From: Escarpia spicata
Taxonomy: Eukaryota; Annelida; Polychaeta; Sabellida; Siboglinidae
Length of the DNA: 64,000 nucleotides
Direction: 5' to 3'
Assembly (NCBI GenBank): GCA_963995525.1
Contig: OZ023206.1
Location: 70,877,295-70,941,294, forward strand
The notes below the pieces were generated by a model. The model saw only the letters and a list, made by a program, of their open reading frames with translations, was not told the DNA's origin and did not search any database. Below, piece after piece: positions 41,705 to 52,900 of the stretch; positions within the stretch are counted from its first letter, which is position 1; each line of letters begins with the position of its first letter. The translations under genes and the position numbers were made by a program.

Positions 41705-42226
41705 AGTAAGCTGCAACTTTCTTTGACTTTGAGTTTGTTTACATTTTGACAAACTACTATTAAATAGCACTAATTTTTGAATGAATCACATTTTGAGAAT
41801 GCATGTCATTGTTTGCGGTGTAACTTTTGTATGCTTCATTTTCTGCTGCTACAAGTTGCGTTCATCTGAAAGATTATTCAATTACCTATCCAATGATAAT
41901 ACATATGTTGTGGTGTTGGAAATATATAGCTTTGGTATATTGTACACGAGGGTTGTGATAGGAAACTATTGGACATTGCGACAGTCCAGAAAGACAGCAT
42001 GAGATGTGTCACTCGATATATGAAGTGTGACTTTCAGATACTTCATTTTGTAGTGCTATGGATTATGATGGGTCTCTCCATTAGCTCCCTATATAATTAT
42101 GTGATATATATCATTATGTCATTAAAATGTTTCAGAACAGGCTAATGCTAAGCTGCAACTGTCTTTGAGTTTGTTTACATTTTGACAAACTACTATTATA
42201 TAGCACTAATTTTTGAATTGGCACAA
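41705..42226. repeat. Pair of ~82-bp direct repeats 440 bp apart
   Basis: 41,705-41,788 and 42,145-42,226 share AAGCTGCAACT, GAGTTTGTTTACATTTTGAC and TAGCACTAATTTTTGAAT. The left copy carries a short internal insertion. They may be ends of a small element or a duplicated remnant; no target duplication was found. Confidence 0.75.
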
Positions 42227-42439
42227 CTAATGCTAATATATTGCACAAAATGACTTCTACGGGAAACAACGTTGGTGTAAATTATCATCCCATTATTCTT
42301 ACTGACAAAGACCTGTAAGTTAGGTGAGTAACACCTTCGAAGTTCTGACAGCAGGACACCGCCTTCGCCTTTGAAGTTGAGACAAAAGTTTGACAAAGGC
42401 TTCAAGTTCAAACGGTCTATCACCGTCCAGCTGACCCAT

Positions 42440-43180
42440 TTTTTATTTTCTTTAGACTACCTTTTGCTTTCAAATAATCTGTCCTCTTAATTTTATACAT
42501 AAAGACATAATCTGGCATAACTTTATACATTTTTGTAGCAGCACATTTGTATTTCAAGTGTATCATATATTTATCACTTGTTATGTATTACACCCAGCTG
42601 TGGAGCTAAGATTCTCTGCCTGCTATTGTTTGATGGAATCTGTAACTAATCTGTAATTGGTCACTGGCAATAGCTTGTGTCAACAGACAGCATTAAGCCA
42701 CTAGACCTATGTTAAACTGGACAGTTGCCTCTAGGTTTTAAACTGTGTCAAACAGTGTGTCTACCTTTTGCTCTCAAATAATCTGTCGTCTTAGTTTTAC
42801 ACACATAAAGACATAATCTGGCATAACTTGATAAGTCTTTGTAGCAGCACATTTGTACTTACAGTGTACCATTGCAATTTAACATACATATTACATACTG
42901 TGTGCCACATTTGAATGTTGTGCATGTAATATTTCCATGCAATCCATTTGCATATATAATGTAAAACTTCAACAGCCATTTTCTTCATTTTCACTTTTTG
43001 ACCCCTACCATGTTCAATGCTCCATAACTTCGCAAATTGTTGTAGCAGTCATAATTTTTGAAACCGTGTAAAACACCCTACCAAACATTTACAAGGATGT
43101 AAGAAAACAATGTTACAATTTTTCCAACTTATCACGCATTTGGTCAGCCGGGGTCACATATAGACGTATTAGTCCATTTT
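42440..43180 (-). mobile_element. L2-like LINE fragment D, internally duplicated
   Basis: The linker region (minus strand, LRxKGR-type) appears twice: 42,440-42,567 and 42,756-42,880. 190 bp lie between them, including one of the small GACTAATCTGTAATTGG repeats. 42,955-43,180 is the same non-coding segment found at 14,165-14,420 and 27,960-28,200. It is dead. Confidence 0.78.
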
Positions 43181-43199
43181 TTTTCAAAGTTTTTATTAT

Positions 43200-45130
43200 A
43201 AATATCTTTTCAACATATCGGTTTTTAATGTGTTACTTAATCCTCTTCGTGTGGGTTCCCACATAAGGCCGACACCAAAGAACGCCAATGTTGTTTGTCT
43301 GCTGCCAGCTTCGTTACTTGGCTCCAGCTCCACCCGAGTGTCTTCATCTCCCGCTCCACTGATCTCCTCCATGTCTCCTTAGGTCTCCCCCTCGCTCTCT
43401 TGCCACCAGGGGCCCAGCGTATGGCCACTCTTGGAATGGATGTCGGCTGCATTCTGCAGATGTGTCCGATCCATCTCCATCTGCGGCGTTTAATTTCAAG
43501 AGAGATTGGCTGCATGTGTGTCCTTTCTTGGAGTTCCGTGTCAGAGATTTTATTTGGCCAGTAAATTCGTAGAATCCTCCCGAGACACTTGTTTTGAAAC
43601 ACTTCCAGCATCTGGCATATGCCTTTGGTGACCTTCCATGATTCCACTGCATCAAATAGCACACTCAGGATGTTGCCCTTGAACAGGCGGATTTTGGTTC
43701 TATTGTTGATCTTATTGGTCTTCCAGATGTTCTTAAGTGCTGCTAAAGCCCCTCTCGCCTTGCTGATCCTTGCCTTGACCTCAGGGTCCGAGTTTCCATC
43801 TGTTGTCACCTTGGCCCCAATGTAGATTAACTTGGTCACTTCTTCAATATTTCTTCCTCCAGTTGTGATTGGGTCTGCTGTTTGGCTGTTGTTTCGCAGC
43901 GCCTTTGTTTTGTTGGTGTTAATCTTTAGCCCTATTTTCCTAGCATTTTTGGGCAATTCCTCAATTTTTCTTTGGATATCTCCGTTGCGGTGTGACAAGA
44001 AAGATATGTCATCTGCAAAGTCTAGATCACCTAGTGTATCTGCGAAGGTCCACTTGATGCCACTTTTCTCTGCTAGTGTTGTTTCTTTCATGACCCAGTC
44101 GATCCCAAGGCAGAAGAGGAAAGAGGATAATATGTATCCTTGTTTCACTCCGGTTTAGGTTTCAAAAACTTCTGTTAGGTGTTGGCCGCAGATGACCTTG
44201 AATCTAAAGTTGGTGTAAAGCAGTTTAATGATGCTCACAATCTTTGGAGGAATTCCATAATGCCGGAGTATACGCCAGAGAGAGTCTCTGAAAGCCTTTT
44301 TTAAATCGACGAAGTTTGCATAGCCAGGAGTGTTCCATTCCTGGCACTGTTCCAGGATCTGCCTTAATATAAAAATGTGATCCCCACAAGAGCTTCCTTT
44401 CCTAAACCATGCCTGTTCTTTGCGCAACTGTGGGTCAAGGGCTGTTGAAATTCTGGCAAGGATTACCCTACTGAAAACTTTACTACTGATGGACAAAAGA
44501 GTGATACTTCTCCAGTTGTTGCAACTTTTCTAGGTAGTTTAACAATCAGCCCCGTCTTCCAGTCACTAGGTATTTCTTCCGCCTCCCATATACCTTCGAA
44601 GATCTATCTCAAGGCTCCAGCGGTGACCTCTCCTTCAGCATCTCTGCACTCACACCGTCTGCCCCCGGTGCTTTCCCTGACTTCATCGTCTTGATAGCTT
44701 TCCTCACTTCTTCAGCAGATGGTGGGTCTGTGTTGCTCTGCAGGTCCTCTTTGCTTTCTGGAATGTCTGCTTGATTGCTTGGTGCTTCTTTTTTGTTGTT
44801 GAGGATGGTCTCGGGGTGTTTTTCATCTTTGGATCTGTTCTGTTACACCGACGACATCATTTTCAGTTACATTTTCACTGGGACGTCGTTATTTTTTAAA
44901 CCGCCGGTCAGTGTCTTGGTTATCTTGTACAGAGCAGCCATGTTCTGTGTCTGTGCCACTGTTTCTGCTTCGTCCGCCAGATTTTCGATGAAGACTCTCT
45001 TGTCTCCTTTCGTCTAATATCTAGTCTGTAGCTGTGCATTCAGTCGTTAGGATTTGGCATCATCTAGCTTTTTTTTTCTTTCATCGATTGTTGTCAATGT
45101 GTCTGGTTTTAGTCGAGTTGCCATTTTTGG
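43200..45130 (-). mobile_element. RTE-like LINE copy 3, 3' half (reverse transcriptase)
   Basis: Minus strand: MKSGKAPGADGVSAEML (44,640-44,700) opens the reverse transcriptase. FVDLKKAFRDSLWRILRHYG follows (44,290), then TGVKQGYILSSFLF (44,140) and the catalytic LDFADDISFL (44,010). Next comes the C-terminal region RRWRWIGHICRMQPTSIPRV with GKRARGRPKETWRR (43,300-43,500). A TAG at 44,154-44,156 interrupts the frame before GVKQG, and another break lies near 44,510. The 303 codons of 43,237-44,148 are fully open. Different from the other two RTE copies, so a second RTE lineage. Confidence 0.9.
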
Positions 45131-45289
45131 AACCTGGAAATGGTTGGTAGTGTAAGGTTTTTTGTTGAATCATGTAGGTTATGGGTTCCTCAACTCAAAT
45201 CAGCGGGATGGCAACGCGCCATCCTTGGGCAATTTGTGGGAGCCAGGCAAATCCAAGATGACTACCGTGAACCTAGGTCATATTAGAAA
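45131..45289. other. No gene seen
   Basis: Transition between RTE DNA and the degenerate repeats that follow. Confidence 0.3.
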
Positions 45290-45700
45290 ATGTGTTACAT
45301 CTTTGCACTGGAGCATGCTAGGAACATGATTTTGCTGTATATACACACGTTTTGGCATACGAGGAATGCAATGGAACCATTTTTAATTATGTCCGACTAT
45401 GTTCACATCACAACAATTCAAAATGGCCGCCATTTTCACCAAAACTCGAGCATAACGTTTGATTGGTTTATGCTAGAGACACGATTTTGGTGTCCATCCC
45501 TATGTTTTGTCATATCAGAATTTCAATGGAACCATTTCCAATGATGCCCGACTATGTACACCTGACCAAAATTCAAAATGGTCGTCATTTTTACCGAAAC
45601 TAGCCAAAATACACCATGACTTTTGATTGTATGATGCTAGAAACATGAGTTTTTGGTGCATAATAAGTTCATTGGAATTTCTTCCAATGATTTTGTATTA
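45290..45700. repeat. Degenerate direct repeat of ~175 bp, about 2.3 units
   Basis: Recurring landmarks: ATGCTAG-AACATGATTTTG (45,313; 45,469; 45,629), TTCAATGGAACCATTT (45,370; 45,522), CGACTATGT-CAC (45,394; 45,550) and TTCAAAATGG-CG-CATTTT (45,417; 45,571). AAATGGCCGCCATTTT is itself a palindrome of two YY1-like sites. No frame is conserved between the units. Confidence 0.75.
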
Positions 45701-46092
45701 ATGTGACATGACAATAAAGCTGTTGTTAAAATTATGACTTTTGTAAAGTAACATTTATTTACAGTTCTTGATTTGCAATGATCTGACTGAGCTACGAGTA
45801 TGTTAATAGCTATACAGACATACTTACATGTACATGTATATGGCTACTTCTGACATGAAACATACAAAAGCTTTGCAAAATGGCATGCAGTAATTACGAA
45901 TGAATCTGTATCATACATGTACAACATTAAAAAGTAAAAAATTCAAAGTAAGAAGTATTCAGTTATAAATTTGCTGAAACACAACGAAACACCATTTGAG
46001 GGCATTTTTGTAATGACAGGTTTCATTTGGACATTGACAATGTGTATATCATTACTCAATTCAAAACCAACGGTATATAAAAGGGACGCCAT
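45701..46092. other. No gene seen
   Basis: AT-rich. It lies 3' of the CXC-domain relic on the minus strand and could hold its 3' untranslated region; no poly(A) signal is placed with confidence. Confidence 0.3.
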
Positions 46093-46560
46093 TCACATTA
46101 CATTCTCATAGAAAGGTTTAGTCCGCCATTCTATCTCATCCTCCTCTTCTATTTCCTCTGTACGGTCACCGTCTTCCTCATTATCATATCTAGCGTCACT
46201 CTCATGCTCATCATGTTTGGTGACCGGGTTGAGGCACATGGTTTCACCAACACAGAAGCAGTACGGTGTGCAGAATAATCCTGCAGATTGACAGCTACAT
46301 GCATGACTGCTGCAAGCTTTCCCTACAGCTTTACACTGACAGTTGATGACGTCCATGAGGGCAGGGGGGCTGCTGGTCCTCTTGCGATGCATGGAATTGG
46401 CACACCCCCTGCTCCAATAACAAACTCCCATCCACAATCAGCGATATCAACCACTGGCGGAGTCTGCTTTTTGATGCCATGCTTGTGCCTTCAGCAACAC
46501 CATAGAGCTCGCAGATGAATTTCCGTCCTCTTGGAGTATGCGAAACCGGTTTTATAAGTC
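46093..46560 (-). pseudogene. CXC (tesmin/TSO1-like) cysteine-rich domain exon, frameshifted
   Basis: On the minus strand, VINCQCKAVGKACSSHACSC and then GLFCTPYCFCVGETMCLNP (46,215-46,345) form a Cys-rich CXC-type domain. An acidic tail follows (EEIEEEDEIEW) to the stop at 46,093. The preceding DCGWEFVIGAGGVPIPC and ARGPAAP, expected in this family just before the Cys domain, lie in another frame. The shift falls in the run of G (C on the coding strand) at about 46,362-46,368. Further 5', RKFICELYG (46,510-46,540) also fits the family in yet another frame. Similar exons occur in many copies in invertebrate genomes. Most likely a decayed copy; a single homopolymer error is possible for one of the breaks. 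Confidence 0.7.
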
Positions 46561-46740
46561 CAGTTGGAAAGCTTTCCCTGTATTAATGTTCTTTAACTTT
46601 ATTGTGTCAAATTGCCGCTGTCTCTCTTCTCCTATCCTTGCCTTCCTTAGCTTCAACGACCGCGTTGGTACTACTAGCACATGAGTAGTAATGTATGTGA
46701 TGTAGTGCCTGTAACTTGAGGGCCCCTGTGGAAGCCCCAT

Positions 46741-46920
46741 GTTAAGAGATAGGGTTTTGAACCGGACCCCTCATTTTTTTCTCATAGACCGCGCCCAGGT
46801 TAAAGATAGGGATTTTTAACAGGGTGGAGATAGGGAGTCCTCCGAAATCGGTAAACGACTTCTCGTCGTTTACAACCTGGGTTAAAGATAGGGATTTTTA
46901 ACGTGGGAGAGATACAACAC
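46741..46920. repeat. Diverged left edge of the 210-bp satellite
   Basis: GGTTAAAGATAGGG occurs at 46,799 and 46,880, with a weaker version (GTTAAGAGATAGGG) at 46,741, so spacings are about 58 and 81 rather than 210. A palindrome GTAAACGAC/GTCGTTTAC spans 46,851-46,873. These are sub-repeats of the satellite monomer in an older, irregular state. Confidence 0.8.
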
Positions 46921-49900
46921 TGGTAAATGAGAAAGTTCGTTTACAATTAACTTCCGATTTGCACCGAAAACGGTTTTCGAGAGACTCATTTTGCGCATTA
47001 CCACTCCCAGGTTAAAGATAGGGCTTTTTAACGTGGGAGAGATAGTGATTGCACCAAAAATGGTAAACGAAAACGGCGGATTTTCTCATAGACAACAGCT
47101 GGGTTAAAGCATAGGCCATTTTCACTCCACTGGTAAATGAGAAAGTTCGTTTACAATTAACTTCCGATTTGCACCGAAAACGGTTTTCGAGAGACTCATT
47201 TTGCGCATTACCACTCCCAGGTTAAAGATAGGGCTTTTTAACGTGGGAGAGATAGTGATTGCACCAAAAATGGTAAACGAAAACGGCGGATTTTCTCATA
47301 GACAACAGCTGGGTTAAAGCATAGGCCATTTTCACTCCACTGGTAAATGAGAAAGTTCGTTTACAATTAACTTCCGATTTGCACCGAAAACGGTTTTCGA
47401 GAGACTCATTTTGCGCATTACCACTCCCAGGTTAAAGATAGGGCTTTTTAACGTGGGAGAGATAGTGATTGCACCAAAAATGGTAAACGAAAACGGCGGA
47501 TTTTCTCATAGACAACAGCTGGGTTAAAGCATAGGCCATTTTCACTCCACTGGTAAATGAGAAAGTTCGTTTACAATTAACTTCCGATTTGCACCGAAAA
47601 CGGTTTTCGAGAGACTCATTTTGCGCATTACCACTCCCAGGTTAAAGATAGGGCTTTTTAACGTGGGAGAGATAGTGATTGCACCAAAAATGGTAAACGA
47701 AAACGGCGGATTTTCTCATAGACAACAGCTGGGTTAAAGCATAGGCCATTTTCACTCCACTGGTAAATGAGAAAGTTCGTTTACAATTAACTTCCGATTT
47801 GCACCGAAAACGGTTTTCGAGAGACTCATTTTGCGCATTACCACTCCCAGGTTAAAGATAGGGCTTTTTAACGTGGGAGAGATAGTGATTGCACCAAAAA
47901 TGGTAAACGAAAACGGCGGATTTTCTCATAGACAACAGCTGGGTTAAAGCATAGGCCATTTTCACTCCACTGGTAAATGAGAAAGTTCGTTTACAATTAA
48001 CTTCCGATTTGCACCGAAAACGGTTTTCGAGAGACTCATTTTGCGCATTACCACTCCCAGGTTAAAGATAGGGCTTTTTAACGTGGGAGAGATAGTGATT
48101 GCACCAAAAATGGTAAACGAAAACGGCGGATTTTCTCATAGACAACAGCTGGGTTAAAGCATAGGCCATTTTCACTCCACTGGTAAATGAGAAAGTTCGT
48201 TTACAATTAACTTCCGATTTGCACCGAAAACGGTTTTCGAGAGACTCATTTTGCGCATTACCACTCCCAGGTTAAAGATAGGGCTTTTTAACGTGGGAGA
48301 GATAGTGATTGCACCAAAAATGGTAAACGAAAACGGCGGATTTTCTCATAGACAACAGCTGGGTTAAAGCATAGGCCATTTTCACTCCACTGGTAAATGA
48401 GAAAGTTCGTTTACAATTAACTTCCGATTTGCACCGAAAACGGTTTTCGAGAGACTCATTTTGCGCATTACCACTCCCAGGTTAAAGATAGGGCTTTTTA
48501 ACGTGGGAGAGATAGTGATTGCACCAAAAATGGTAAACGAAAACGGCAGATTTTCTCATAGACAACAGCTGGGTTAAAGCATAGGCCATTTTCACTCCAC
48601 TGGTAAATGAGAAAGTTCGTTTACAATTAACTTCCGATTTGCACCGAAAACGGTTTTCGAGAGACTCATTTTGCGCATTACCACTCCCAGGTTAAAGATA
48701 GGGCTTTTTAACGTGGGAGAGATAGTGATTGCACCAAAAATGGTAAACGAAAACGGCGGATTTTCTCATAGACAACAGCTGGGTTAAAGCATAGGCCATT
48801 TTCACTCCACTGGTAAATGAGAAAGTTCGTTTACAATTAACTTCCGATTTGCACCGAAAACGGTTTTCGAGAGACTCATTTTGCGCATTACCACTCCCAG
48901 GTTAAAGATAGGGCTTTTTAACGTGGGAGAGATAGTGATTGCACCAAAAATGGTAAACGAAAACGGCGGATTTTCTCATAGACAACAGCTGGGTTAAAGC
49001 ATAGGCCATTTTCACTCCACTGGTAAATGAGAAAGTTCGTTTACAATTAACTTCCGATTTGCACCGAAAACGGTTTTCGAGAGACTCATTTTGCGCATTA
49101 CCACTCCCAGGTTAAAGATAGGGCTTTTTAACGTGGGAGAGATAGTGATTGCACCAAAAATGGTAAACGAAAACGGCGGATTTTCTCATAGACAACAGCT
49201 GGGTTAAAGCATAGGCCATTTTCACTCCACTGGTAAATGAGAAAGTTCGTTTACAATTAACTTCCGATTTGCACCGAAAACGGTTTTCGAGAGACTCATT
49301 TTGCGCATTACCACTCCCAGGTTAAAGATAGGGCTTTTTAACGTGGGAGAGATAGTGATTGCACCAAAAATGGTAAACGAAAACGGCGGATTTTCTCATA
49401 GACAACAGCTGGGTTAAAGCATAGGCCATTTTCACTCCACTGGTAAATGAGAAAGTTCGTTTACAATTAACTTCCGATTTGCACCGAAAACGGTTTTCGA
49501 GAGACTCATTTTGCGCATTACCACTCCCAGGTTAAAGATAGGGCTTTTTAACGTGGGAGAGATAGTGATTGCACCAAAAATGGTAAACGAAAACGGCGGA
49601 TTTTCTCATAGACAACAGCTGGGTTAAAGCATAGGCCATTTTCACTCCACTGGTAAATGAGAAAGTTCGTTTACAATTAACTTCCGATTTGCACCGAAAA
49701 CGGTTTTCGAGAGACTCATTTTGCGCATTACCACTCCCAGGTTAAAGATAGGGCTTTTTAACGTGGGAGAGATAGTGATTGCACCAAAAATGGTAAACGA
49801 AAACGGCGGATTTTCTCATAGACAACAGCTGGGTTAAAGCATAGGCCATTTTCACTCCACTGGTAAATGAGAAAGTTCGTTTACAATTAACTTCCGATTT

Positions 49901-52900
49901 GCACCGAAAACGGTTTTCGAGAGACTCATTTTGCGCATTACCACTCCCAGGTTAAAGATAGGGCTTTTTAACGTGGGAGAGATAGTGATTGCACCAAAAA
50001 TGGTAAACGAAAACGGCGGATTTTCTCATAGACAACAGCTGGGTTAAAGCATAGGCCATTTTCACTCCACTGGTAAATGAGAAAGTTCGTTTACAATTAA
50101 CTTCCGATTTGCACCGAAAACGGTTTTCGAGAGACTCATTTTGCGCATTACCACTCCCAGGTTAAAGATAGGGCTTTTTAACGTGGGAGAGATAGTGATT
50201 GCACCAAAAATGGTAAACGAAAACGGCGGATTTTCTCATAGACAACAGCTGGGTTAAAGCATAGGCCATTTTCACTCCACTGGTAAATGAGAAAGTTCGT
50301 TTACAATTAACTTCCGATTTGCACCGAAAACGGTTTTCGAGAGACTCATTTTGCGCATTACCACTCCCAGGTTAAAGATAGGGCTTTTTAACGTGGGAGA
50401 GATAGTGATTGCACCAAAAATGGTAAACGAAAACGGCGGATTTTCTCATAGACAACAGCTGGGTTAAAGCATAGGCCATTTTCACTCCACTGGTAAATGA
50501 GAAAGTTCGTTTACAATTAACTTCCGATTTGCACCGAAAACGGTTTTCGAGAGACTCATTTTGCGCATTACCACTCCCAGGTTAAAGATAGGGCTTTTTA
50601 ACGTGGGAGAGATAGTGATTGCACCAAAAATGGTAAACGAAAACGGCGGATTTTCTCATAGACAACAGCTGGGTTAAAGCATAGGCCATTTTCACTCCAC
50701 TGGTAAATGAGAAAGTTCGTTTACAATTAACTTCCGATTTGCACCGAAAACGGTTTTCGAGAGACTCATTTTGCGCATTACCACTCCCAGGTTAAAGATA
50801 GGGCTTTTTAACGTGGGAGAGATAGTGATTGCACCAAAAATGGTAAACGAAAACGGCGGATTTTCTCATAGACAACAGCTGGGTTAAAGCATAGGCCATT
50901 TTCACTCCACTGGTAAATGAGAAAGTTCGTTTACAATTAACTTCCGATTTGCACCGAAAACGGTTTTCGAGAGACTCATTTTGCGCATTACCACTCCCAG
51001 GTTAAAGATAGGGCTTTTTAACGTGGGAGAGATAGTGATTGCACCAAAAATGGTAAACGAAAACGGCGGATTTTCTCATAGACAACAGCTGGGTTAAAGC
51101 ATAGGCCATTTTCACTCCACTGGTAAATGAGAAAGTTCGTTTACAATTAACTTCCGATTTGCACCGAAAACGGTTTTCGAGAGACTCATTTTGCGCATTA
51201 CCACTCCCAGGTTAAAGATAGGGCTTTTTAACGTGGGAGAGATAGTGATTGCACCAAAAATGGTAAACGAAAACGGCGGATTTTCTCATAGACAACAGCT
51301 GGGTTAAAGCATAGGCCATTTTCACTCCACTGGTAAATGAGAAAGTTCGTTTACAATTAACTTCCGATTTGCACCGAAAACGGTTTTCGAGAGACTCATT
51401 TTGCGCATTACCACTCCCAGGTTAAAGATAGGGCTTTTTAACGTGGGAGAGATAGTGATTGCACCAAAAATGGTAAACGAAAACGGCGGATTTTCTCATA
51501 GACAACAGCTGGGTTAAAGCATAGGCCATTTTCACTCCACTGGTAAATGAGAAAGTTCGTTTACAATTAACTTCCGATTTGCACCGAAAACGGTTTTCGA
51601 GAGACTCATTTTGCGCATTACCACTCCCAGGTTAAAGATAGGGCTTTTTAACGTGGGAGAGATAGTGATTGCACCAAAAATGGTAAACGAAAACGGCGGA
51701 TTTTCTCATAGACAACAGCTGGGTTAAAGCATAGGCCATTTTCACTCCACTGGTAAATGAGAAAGTTCGTTTACAATTAACTTCCGATTTGCACCGAAAA
51801 CGGTTTTCGAGAGACTCATTTTGCGCATTACCACTCCCAGGTTAAAGATAGGGCTTTTTAACGTGGGAGAGATAGTGATTGCACCAAAAATGGTAAACGA
51901 AAACGGCGGATTTTCTCATAGACAACAGCTGGGTTAAAGCATAGGCCATTTTCACTCCACTGGTAAATGAGAAAGTTCGTTTACAATTAACTTCCGATTT
52001 GCACCGAAAACGGTTTTCGAGAGACTCATTTTGCGCATTACCACTCCCAGGTTAAAGATAGGGCTTTTTAACGTGGGAGAGATAGTGATTGCACCAAAAA
52101 TGGTAAACGAAAACGGCGGATTTTCTCATAGACAACAGCTGGGTTAAAGCATAGGCCATTTTCACTCCACTGGTAAATGAGAAAGTTCGTTTACAATTAA
52201 CTTCCGATTTGCACCGAAAACGGTTTTCGAGAGACTCATTTTGCGCATTACCACTCCCAGGTTAAAGATAGGGCTTTTTAACGTGGGAGAGATAGTGATT
52301 GCACCAAAAATGGTAAACGAAAACGGCGGATTTTCTCATAGACAACAGCTGGGTTAAAGCATAGGCCATTTTCACTCCACTGGTAAATGAGAAAGTTCGT
52401 TTACAATTAACTTCCGATTTGCACCGAAAACGGTTTTCGAGAGACTCATTTTGCGCATTACCACTCCCAGGTTAAAGATAGGGCTTTTTAACGTGGGAGA
52501 GATAGTGATTGCACCAAAAATGGTAAACGAAAACGGCGGATTTTCTCATAGACAACAGCTGGGTTAAAGCATAGGCCATTTTCACTCCACTGGTAAATGA
52601 GAAAGTTCGTTTACAATTAACTTCCGATTTGCACCGAAAACGGTTTTCGAGAGACTCATTTTGCGCATTACCACTCCCAGGTTAAAGATAGGGCTTTTTA
52701 ACGTGGGAGAGATAGTGATTGCACCAAAAATGGTAAACGAAAACGGCGGATTTTCTCATAGACAACAGCTGGGTTAAAGCATAGGCCATTTTCACTCCAC
52801 TGGTAAATGAGAAAGTTCGTTTACAATTAACTTCCGATTTGCACCGAAAACGGTTTTCGAGAGACTCATTTTGCGCATTACCACTCCCAGGTTAAAGATA

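Larger units (their letters stand above)
40520..42430. other. Non-coding stretch with several small repeats
   Basis: No gene is supported. GACTAATCTGTAATTGGTCA-like text followed by GGCAGAGGCTT occurs near 40,993 and 41,055, and again near 42,642. A near-palindrome, AGTCCTTTGGCCGAAGGGACT-like, lies at 40,628. The frames at 41,431-41,628 and 41,781-42,002 have no recognisable features and are not called. Confidence 0.4.

Noticed and set aside
41781..42002. 73-residue frame with hydrophobic start (MNHILRMHVIVCGVTFVCF)
   Set aside because: Signal-like start but short, no homology recognised, flanked by direct repeats; not enough to call a gene.
46552..46740. 62-residue minus-strand frame next to the CXC exon
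   Set aside because: No domain or homology recognised, and no splice sites tie it to the exon; could be an upstream exon but not supported.
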